Assembly (NCBI GenBank): GCA_026392415.1
Contig: JAPLCC010000009.1
Coordinates: 1-35,398 of the forward strand
Reading direction: 5' to 3'
From: Propionibacteriales bacterium
GTDB lineage: Bacteria; Actinomycetota; Actinomycetes; Propionibacteriales; Nocardioidaceae
DNA: 35,398 nucleotides
The translations under genes were made by a program, and so were the position numbers. Numbering within the stretch: position 1 is the first letter of the stretch; every line of letters starts with the position of its first letter. Below are positions 29,952 to 35,398 of the stretch, piece by piece. Below the pieces are notes generated by a model. The model saw nothing but the letters and a program-made list of their open reading frames with translations, was not told where the DNA came from and made no database searches.

Positions 29952-30638
29952 TCAGAGCCGCTTCACGAAGATGTGGTCGGCGGCTTCCGGGAAGATCTCG
30001 GCGGTCTCGCCACCGGAGCCGACGAGCACGCCGTCGGCCGTCGCCTGGATCGTGATCGTCTTGTCGGGCAGGGCGCCGACGCGACGCATGGCGCTCATCA
30101 GCGCCTCGTCCTTCTGCATCTCCTCGGAGATGCGGCGGACCAGGGCGCGCGAGCTCTCCGGGCCGGCAGCCTTGGACAGCGGCTCGACGTCGGCCATGAA
30201 CTGCTCGCCGAGCTTCTCCTCACCCAGCTCCGCGAGGCCCGGGATCGGGTTGCCGTAGGGCGACTCGGTCGGGTGGTTGAGCAGCTCGAGGAGGCGACGC
30301 TCCACGGTCTCGGACATGACGTGCTCCCAGCGGCACGCCTCCTCGTGGACGAGCTCCCAGTCGAGTCCGATGACGTCGACGAGCAGGCGCTCCGCGAGGC
30401 GGTGCTTGCGCATCACACGGGTGGCGAGGCGCTGGCCGTCCTCGGTCAACTGGAGGTGGCGGTCACCCTCGACGGTCAGCAGTCCGTCGCGCTCCATCCG
30501 CGCGACCGTCTGGGAGACCGTCGGTCCGCTCTGGTGCAGGCGCTCGGCGATGCGTGCGCGCAGCGGCGTGATGCCCTCCTCGATCAACTCGTAGATCGTG
30601 CGGAGGTACATCTCGGTGGTGTCGATGAGATCGCTCAC
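29952..30638 (-). CDS. ideR: DtxR/IdeR-family iron-dependent repressor
   Basis: About 228 residues with all three parts of IdeR: DNA-binding winged helix ([40 protein letters not shown]), dimerisation and metal-binding domain ([33 protein letters not shown]) with the usual His/Glu/Cys ligands, and a C-terminal SH3-like domain. Near-identity over long stretches to mycobacterial IdeR (from memory) favours iron over manganese as co-repressor. GTG 30638 gives the conserved [12 protein letters not shown]-terminus; an ATG three codons upstream (30647, with AGGA) is equally possible. No iron-box palindrome is visible in its short upstream gap. Confidence 0.92.
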   Translation of the reverse strand: MSDLIDTTEMYLRTIYELIEEGITPLRARIAERLHQSGPTVSQTVARMERDGLLTVEGDRHLQLTEDGQRLATRVMRKHRLAERLLVDVIGLDWELVHEEACRWEHVMSETVERRLLELLNHPTESPYGNPIPGLAELGEEKLGEQFMADVEPLSKAAGPESSRALVRRISEEMQKDEALMSAMRRVGALPDKTITIQATADGVLVGSGGETAEIFPEAADHIFVKRL

Positions 30639-30677
30639 GAAACACATTCTGTCCTATGGGCTGGCAGGCTGGTGTTC

Positions 30678-31397
30678 GTGGCCACGCTCATCGTTCCCCG
30701 CCGCTTCAACGGTCCGCCCCGCTCCGGCAACGGCGGCTGGGTCGCGGGCGCCCTCGCGGCCACCCTCCCCGGCCAGGGTGTGGGCAAGGCGGTCACGGTG
30801 ACCCTGCGGCAGCCGCCGCCGCTGGAGACGCCGATGAACGTCGCCGCGACGGCCGCCGGAGCGACGCTCACGCACGACGGACTCCCCGTCGCCGAGGCGA
30901 TCTACGCCGACCACAGCCCCACGACGGTCGCCCCGGTCGGCATCGGGATCGCCGCCGAAGCGGAGGCGGCGTTCCGCGGACACGGCCAGCACCCGTTCCG
31001 TCGCTGCTTCGTGTGTGGCACCGACCGCCGTCCCGGTGACGGACTGCGGATCTTCGCCGGCCCGCTGCCCGCCTCAGCCCGCACATCGCCCGAGGACAGC
31101 CGCGTGGCGAGCACCTGGTCGCCGTACGAGACGAACGTCGCGCTGACCTGGGCCGCCCTCGACTGCCCCGGCGGCTGGTCCAGCGACCTCGAGGGCCGCC
31201 CGTCCGTGCTCGGCCGGATCACCGTGGAGGTCCACCACCTGCCGCGCACCGCGGAGAGGTACGTCGTGGTCGGCGAACAGCGCAGGGTCGAGGGCCGCAA
31301 GACCCTCACTGCCGCAACGCTCTACGGACCGAACGACGACGTCGTCGCGACGGCCGAACACGTCTGGATCGCGATCGACCCCGAGGAGTTCCGGTGA
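30678..31397 (+). CDS. Hotdog-fold (thioesterase-like) protein
   Basis: About 239 residues, two hotdog-like halves: RRFNGPPRSGNGGWVAGALA at the start, an FRRCFVCGTDRRPGDGLRIFAG motif (about 113-134) typical of PaaI-like actinobacterial proteins, and ALTWAALDCPGGW plus VEVHHLPRTAERYVVV later. Acyl-CoA thioesterase activity is possible but unproven. Starts at GTG 30678 or GTG 30672 are both in frame with no ribosome site; the gap to the divergent ideR gene is only about 30-40 nt. It overlaps the GH13 gene (GTGA). Confidence 0.75.
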   Translation: MATLIVPRRFNGPPRSGNGGWVAGALAATLPGQGVGKAVTVTLRQPPPLETPMNVAATAAGATLTHDGLPVAEAIYADHSPTTVAPVGIGIAAEAEAAFRGHGQHPFRRCFVCGTDRRPGDGLRIFAGPLPASARTSPEDSRVASTWSPYETNVALTWAALDCPGGWSSDLEGRPSVLGRITVEVHHLPRTAERYVVVGEQRRVEGRKTLTAATLYGPNDDVVATAEHVWIAIDPEEFR

Positions 31398-33022
31398 CCA
31401 CACCCTCCACGACCGTCCCGTGGTGGCACGACGCCGTCGTCTACCAGGTCTATGTCCGCAGCTTCGCCGACGGGCTGAGTCGAGACGGCGACGGCGACGG
31501 GATCGGCGACCTGCCCGGCATCACCTCGCGGTTGCCCTACCTGCGCGACCTCGGCGTCGATGCCCTCTGGATCACGCCGTTCTACACCTCGCCCCAGAAG
31601 GACCACGGTTACGACGTCGCCGACTACACCGACGTCGACCCGCTCTTCGGCAGCCTCGCCGATTCCGACGTGCTGCTCGAGACCGCGCACGAACTCGGCC
31701 TGCGGGTGATCGTCGACCTCGTGCCCAACCACACCTCCGACCAGCACGTGTGGTTCCAGGCGGCCCTGGCCGCTGCTCCCGGATCTCCCGAGCGGGCGCG
31801 TTACCTGTTCCGTGAGGGCCGTGGACCCGACGGCGCGGAGCCGCCGAACAACTGGCAGTCGATCTTCGGTGGGCCAGCGTGGACCCGGCTGCCCGACGGC
31901 CAGTGGTACCTGCACCTCTTCGACGCCTCCCAACCCGATCTCGACTGGCGCAATCCCGAGGTCGGCGACATGTTCGAGGGAGTGCTGCGGTTCTGGCTCG
32001 ACCGGGGCGTCGACGGCTTCCGGGTCGACGTGGCGCACGGCCTCTACAAGGAGGCGTCGCTGCGCGACCAGGTCCGACCGGAGCCCACGAAGGCCCGGGG
32101 CGGCAAGAAGAAGGCGAAGGCAGCCGAGTCGATGGTCGAGCGCGTGCTCAACGACGAGCCGATGTGGGACCAGCCCGAGGTGCACGACGTCTACCGCCGG
32201 TGGCGCAAGGTCCTCGACTCCTATCCCGGCGACCGGATGGCCGTCGCCGAGGCGTGGACCCAGACAGCGGAGTCGATGGCGCTGTTCATCCGACCCGATG
32301 AACTGCACCAGGCCTTCAACTTCGGCTGGCTCGGCACACCGTGGTCGGCGAAGGACTTCGCCGAGGTCGTCACCAACTCCATCGCCGCCGTCGAAGCGGC
32401 CGCGTCCGCACCCACCTGGGTGCTGTCCAACCACGACGTGATCCGCCACCCCACGCGGTACGGCGGCGGGCCGGTCGGTCTCGCCCGCGGTCGCGCGGCC
32501 ACTCTCACGATGCTCGCGCTGCCCGGATCGGCGTACCTCTACCAGGGTGAGGAGCTCGGCCTCGAACAGGTCGACGTGCCGCCCGAGGCGCGCCAGGACC
32601 CCTCGTGGTTCCGCACCGGCGAGCCGGGGCGCGATGGCTGCCGGGTGCCGCTGCCGTGGTCCGGGTCCGCGCCGCCGTACGGCTTCGGAGGTCCCGACAG
32701 TTCAACGGGCTCCCAGCCGTGGATCCCGCAACCGACCGACTGGGCGGACCTCACGGTCGAGGCCCAGCAGGGCGACGAGAGCTCGATGCTGGCGTTCTAC
32801 CGGCGTGCACTGGCCGCCCGCCGCGAGATCTTCTCCGGAGCCGACGAGACGACGGTGGCCACCACCCGGGGCAAGCTGCTCGTCGTACGACGGGCGGGGG
32901 TGACCGTGCTGGTCAACACCAGCAAGTACCCGAAGGTGTTGCCCGACGGCGAGGTGCTGATCAGCAGCGGCCCGATCATCGACGGACTGCTGCCGCCGGA
33001 CACCGCCGTCTGGCTGCGCTGA
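31394..33022 (+). CDS. GH13 alpha-glucosidase (AglA-like)
   Basis: A 542-residue glycoside hydrolase family 13 enzyme. Conserved region I DLVPNHTSDQH, region II GFRVDVAHG (catalytic Asp nucleophile), region III VAEAW (acid/base Glu) and region IV LSNHDVIRH are all present within a TIM barrel, with QVYVRSFADGLSRDGDGDGI near the N-terminus. It has the oligo-1,6-glucosidase/alpha-glucosidase layout and resembles Rv2471 (aglA) from memory. There is no signal peptide, so it acts on intracellular oligosaccharides. The GTG start at 31394 overlaps the hotdog gene stop. An unusual Lys-rich insert (RGGKKKAKAAE, about 235-245) interrupts the barrel loop. Confidence 0.93.
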   Translation: MTTPSTTVPWWHDAVVYQVYVRSFADGLSRDGDGDGIGDLPGITSRLPYLRDLGVDALWITPFYTSPQKDHGYDVADYTDVDPLFGSLADSDVLLETAHELGLRVIVDLVPNHTSDQHVWFQAALAAAPGSPERARYLFREGRGPDGAEPPNNWQSIFGGPAWTRLPDGQWYLHLFDASQPDLDWRNPEVGDMFEGVLRFWLDRGVDGFRVDVAHGLYKEASLRDQVRPEPTKARGGKKKAKAAESMVERVLNDEPMWDQPEVHDVYRRWRKVLDSYPGDRMAVAEAWTQTAESMALFIRPDELHQAFNFGWLGTPWSAKDFAEVVTNSIAAVEAAASAPTWVLSNHDVIRHPTRYGGGPVGLARGRAATLTMLALPGSAYLYQGEELGLEQVDVPPEARQDPSWFRTGEPGRDGCRVPLPWSGSAPPYGFGGPDSSTGSQPWIPQPTDWADLTVEAQQGDESSMLAFYRRALAARREIFSGADETTVATTRGKLLVVRRAGVTVLVNTSKYPKVLPDGEVLISSGPIIDGLLPPDTAVWLR

Positions 33023-33037
33023 ATCCCTTTGCCTGCC

Positions 33038-33505
33038 TCAGCGGTCGGCGGGGATCCCGAGCGCGTCGTTGTAGCGGCGCAGCGACGCCGAGAACGCCCG
33101 CACCTCATCAGCCGACCAGTCGCCGAGGCGCTCGGCGAGGAGCTCGCGGCGTTCGGAGGCAACCCCTTCGAGGCGGGACTCACCCTCCGCACTGATGGTC
33201 AACAGCGTCGCCCGGCCGTCCTCGGGATCGGGCTGGCGGTCGACGAGTCCGAGGTCGATCAGGTGCTGCACCTGCCGGCTGATGGCGCCCTTGTCGATGT
33301 CGAACACCGCGCACATCTCGGAGGCGCGCAGCGGCCCGTGGTCGCGGACGTAGGCCAGCATCAGGTACGACGCCGGCAGCAGGTCGGGGTGCACGGCGCG
33401 CGCCCGCTCACCGATGACCCGACGGATCCTGCGGATCAGGACGCCGACCTCGGTCTCGAGCTCGGTCAGCGCCTCGACCCGCTCGCTGCCCAGCCGGGTC
33501 GTCAT
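33038..33505 (-). CDS. MarR-family regulator
   Basis: A 155-residue MarR protein: helical dimerisation ends and a winged helix in the middle (LRASEMCAVFDIDKGAISRQ, VQHLIDLGLVDRQPDPEDGR). Its ATG overlaps the stop of the efflux pump gene (ATGA), so pump and regulator form one operon. It most likely represses that operon through the palindrome at 35097-35121. Confidence 0.93.
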   Translation of the reverse strand: MTTRLGSERVEALTELETEVGVLIRRIRRVIGERARAVHPDLLPASYLMLAYVRDHGPLRASEMCAVFDIDKGAISRQVQHLIDLGLVDRQPDPEDGRATLLTISAEGESRLEGVASERRELLAERLGDWSADEVRAFSASLRRYNDALGIPADR

Positions 33506-35094
33506 CGCGACTCGACCAGTTCGGACTCGTCGGCCGCTGCTCCGGTCGTGGTGCGCAACGGCACTTCCTTGATGAAGAGGATGCAGAGGAACGCCACGAT
33601 CGTGAACGGTATCGACACCCAGAAGATGTGGCCCACGGCGTCACCGAACGAGTTCTCGTAGAGCGCGCGGATCGGCAGCGGCAGGCTGGCGAGGTCCGGG
33701 ATGTCGCCCGTGGAGTGCTCCATCGTCGCGAGCTGCTCGGGGGTGACCTTGCCGTCCTTGACCAGTGCCAGGACGCCGTCCTTCACGCTTCCGGTGACCT
33801 GGTGCGCGAGCACCGCGCCGAGCGCGGCGACGCCGACGGAGCCACCGATCGAGCGGAACATCGCCACCACCGAGCTGGCCGCGCCGAGGTCCGCAGGCGC
33901 GGCGTTGTTCTGCACCGCGAGCACGAGGTTCTGCATCGTGGCTCCGAGGCCGACGCCGACGATCGCCATGTAGCCGCCCACGACCCACAGCCCGGTGTGC
34001 GCGTCGATCGTGCCGAGCAGGGAGATGCCGATCACCACCAGCACCATGCCGCCGACGAGCCACCGCTTCCACAGACCGGTCGCGGAGATGACCCGGCCGC
34101 TGACGATGCTCGAGACCAACAGACCGCCGACCATTGCGATCGACATCAGGCCGGCCTCGGTCGGGCTCATGCCGCGCGCGAGCTGGAAGTACTGGCTGAG
34201 GTAGACCGTCGCTCCGAACATCGCCACGCCGATCATCACCGACGCCGCGGTCGCGAGTGCGGTGGTGCGGTCGCGGAACAGGCGCAGCGGGATCACCGGC
34301 TCGGTGGCCACGCGGGACTCGACCCACAGGGCCGCCGCGATCAGGACCACGCTGGCGCCGACGAGGGCGGCCGACGTACCGGAGATCCAGTCGAAGTTGG
34401 TGCCGGCCAGGCTGACCCAGACGAGGACCAGGCTGATGCCGCTCATGATGAGCGTCGCGCCGGCGTAGTCGATCTTCACCTGGCGCTTGACCACCGGCAG
34501 GTGCAGCGTCTTCTGGAGCACGACGAACGCGAGCGCCGCCACCGGCAGGCCGATCATGAAGCAGCCACGCCAGCCGAGGGGGCTGTCGACGACCACACCG
34601 CCGAGCAGCGGGCCGCTCACGGTGGCGGTCGCGAAGACCGCTCCGATGTAGCCGCTGTAGCGGCCGCGCTCACGCGGGGAGACCATCGAGGCGATGACCA
34701 CCTGGACCAGCGCGGTGAGACCACCGACGCCGAGGCCCTGGATCGCACGCGCGCCGATGAGCACGCCCATGGTGGGCGCGAGGGCCGCGATCACCGAGCC
34801 GATCGAGAAGATCACCAGAGCGACCTGCACGAGCAGCTTCTTGCTGAAGAGGTCCGCGAGCTTGCCCCAGATCGGGGTGGTCGCGGTCATGGTGAGGAGC
34901 GTCGCGACGACGACCCACGTGTAGCCGGTCTGGCTGCCGTGGAGGTCGGTGACGATCGCTGGGAGGGCGTTGCTCACCACGGTGCTGGAGAGCATGGCCA
35001 CGAACATGGCGAGCAGGAGCCCGGTCAGGGCCTCCATGATCTCGCGGTGGGTCATCTGGCCCGGCGCCGCGGTAGCGGGTTGATTGGTTGCCAT
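33502..35094 (-). CDS. DHA2-family MFS drug efflux transporter (EmrB/QacA type)
   Basis: A 530-residue membrane protein with about 14 helices. Motif A-like GKLADLFSKK follows TM2, RAIQGLGVGGLTALVQVVIA is the TM4 motif B region, and GPLLGGVV is the TM5 antiporter motif C. It exports drugs or other hydrophobic compounds in exchange for protons. A promoter with an embedded palindrome lies directly upstream, and the MarR regulator gene is downstream in the same operon. Confidence 0.95.
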   Translation of the reverse strand: MATNQPATAAPGQMTHREIMEALTGLLLAMFVAMLSSTVVSNALPAIVTDLHGSQTGYTWVVVATLLTMTATTPIWGKLADLFSKKLLVQVALVIFSIGSVIAALAPTMGVLIGARAIQGLGVGGLTALVQVVIASMVSPRERGRYSGYIGAVFATATVSGPLLGGVVVDSPLGWRGCFMIGLPVAALAFVVLQKTLHLPVVKRQVKIDYAGATLIMSGISLVLVWVSLAGTNFDWISGTSAALVGASVVLIAAALWVESRVATEPVIPLRLFRDRTTALATAASVMIGVAMFGATVYLSQYFQLARGMSPTEAGLMSIAMVGGLLVSSIVSGRVISATGLWKRWLVGGMVLVVIGISLLGTIDAHTGLWVVGGYMAIVGVGLGATMQNLVLAVQNNAAPADLGAASSVVAMFRSIGGSVGVAALGAVLAHQVTGSVKDGVLALVKDGKVTPEQLATMEHSTGDIPDLASLPLPIRALYENSFGDAVGHIFWVSIPFTIVAFLCILFIKEVPLRTTTGAAADESELVESR

Positions 35095-35096
35095 TC

Positions 35097-35121
35097 GTCA
35101 ACCATATGCCCAATGGTTGAC
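35097..35121. promoter_or_regulatory. MarR-type operator of the efflux operon
   Basis: GTCAACCAT-N7-ATGGTTGAC is a perfect 9-bp inverted repeat placed 3 nt upstream of the transporter ATG and across the -10 box. Its size fits a MarR dimer site. Confidence 0.85.
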
Positions 35122-35129
35122 CACGGCAA
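35101..35129 (-). promoter_or_regulatory. Promoter of the MFS-marR operon
   Basis: On the minus strand: -35 TTGCCG (35129-35124), 17-nt spacer, -10 TATGGT (35106-35101). The -10 lies 6 nt from the ATG at 35094, so the transcript may be leaderless. The palindrome covers the spacer and the -10. Confidence 0.7.
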
Positions 35130-35155
35130 CTTTATGCGACCGAAGCCACAGCGCT

Positions 35156-35190
35156 GGTCGAGGAGGTCGCGCAGCGACCGTCTCGAGACC
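35156..35190. repeat. REP-like palindromic repeat, copy 2
   Basis: Inner hairpin GGTCGC-GCA-GCGACC between TCGAGGA and GTCTCGAGACC, matching the element at 21431-21466. Such intergenic elements are commonly dispersed in related genomes. Confidence 0.75.
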
Positions 35191-35215
35191 TGCCCACTGC
35201 TCCGCGCGACCGACC

Positions 35216-35257
35216 GAGTCTCGATACGTGCGTCGCGATCTCGTTCCTCGAAGCACC
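35216..35257. repeat. REP-like repeat, degenerate copy
   Basis: GAGTCTCGATACGTGCGTCG ... CTCGTTCCTCGAAGCACC follows the same TCTCGA ... CTCGA plan as the intact copy 25 nt upstream but in the opposite orientation, forming a facing pair. Confidence 0.5.
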
Positions 35258-35278
35258 GCGGGACGGCGAAAAATGCAG

Positions 35279-35338
35279 CGACCCGCAGGCGTGGTCCGGC
35301 GGACCGACCGGGGGACGTCCCGGTGCACCTGCGGGTCG
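35279..35338. other. Strongly structured intergenic stretch (three-way-junction-like fold)
   Basis: A perfect 11-bp closing stem (CGACCCGCAGG 35279-35289 with CCTGCGGGTCG 35328-35338) encloses two hairpins: GGTCC-GGC-GGACC (35293-35305) and CCGGG-N6-CCCGG (35308-35323). Outside it, GCTGCT and AGCAGC (about 35342-35366) can form another hairpin. No convincing reading frame covers it. It could be a structured RNA, a mobile-element end or a composite terminator; the window ends soon after. Confidence 0.5.
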
Positions 35339-35398
35339 GGTGGCTGCTGTGTATTCGCAAGCAGCACTGGATCTGCTTGGGCTGCTAGCGGGCAGCCA

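Noticed and set aside
33628..35388. Plus-strand open frame of 586 codons
   Set aside because: Antisense to the MFS transporter; the His/Arg/Asp-rich translation is a reverse-frame artefact.

Overview
The window is high-GC actinobacterial chromosome. Gene content (IdeR-type DtxR regulator, bacterial CYP51 cluster, HrcA/CIRCE-controlled FmdB-Ruc protein, SigE-family sigma factor, class F sortase, GH13 AglA-like enzyme), frequent GTG starts, ATGA/GTGA/TGATG gene overlaps and candidate leaderless promoters suggest a Nocardioides-like member of the Nocardioidaceae. The genus is an inference; no rRNA or phylogenetic marker is present.

Layout. 1-2.1 kb: start of a penicillin-acylase-family gene (minus), then a CIRCE-controlled Ruc/FmdB chaperone-like gene, an SAF-domain membrane protein and mscL, closed by a hairpin terminator. 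2.1-3.5 kb: a small unknown gene and an LCP-family cell-wall ligase (minus). 3.77-5.23 kb: tRNA-Arg(CCU) with a complete IS481-family element inserted exactly after its CCA; the element is flanked by a 15-bp duplication of the tRNA 3' end. 5.4-7.2 kb: a secreted, very acidic thrombospondin-type-3-repeat protein and a phosphopantetheinyl transferase. 7.26-15.57 kb: one long minus-strand operon of ten tightly packed genes (TetR, CYP123-like P450, SDR, CYP51, ferredoxin, NTF2-like, aldehyde dehydrogenase, SDR, 3-hydroxyisobutyrate-dehydrogenase-like, carboxymuconolactone-decarboxylase-like). As recalled from memory, this closely matches the M. tuberculosis Rv0763c-Rv0771 neighbourhood. It diverges, across a palindromic operator resembling the KstR motif, from an F420-dependent LLM oxidoreductase, an unknown protein and a D-aminoacylase-type amidohydrolase (15.6-19.6 kb).

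19.6-24.0 kb holds the most interesting part. An ECF sigma factor is fused to a zinc-finger, a membrane segment and an extracellular BACON-like region. It is followed by a class F sortase and a secreted repeat protein with a sorting-signal-like tail. Each of these three genes is preceded by the same promoter-like motif, TGCAAG-N17-CTCYYACM, in intergenic DNA. This looks like a self-contained, autoregulated cell-surface regulon. A standalone GyrA-coil-like protein and an NYN-domain protein lie inside the region without the motif.

24.1-35.1 kb: saccharopine-dehydrogenase-like reductase (minus); SigE-family sigma factor overlapping a membrane-anchored beta-propeller protein; alpha/beta-hydrolase lipoprotein (minus); DUF2277 and Sir2 deacylase; IdeR-type repressor (minus) back to back with a hotdog-type protein and a GH13 glucosidase; and a MarR plus DHA2-type MFS efflux operon (minus) with a perfect palindrome between its -35 and -10 boxes. 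The right edge carries two REP-like palindromes and a strongly structured stretch. No CRISPR array, rRNA, replication origin or prophage was seen.
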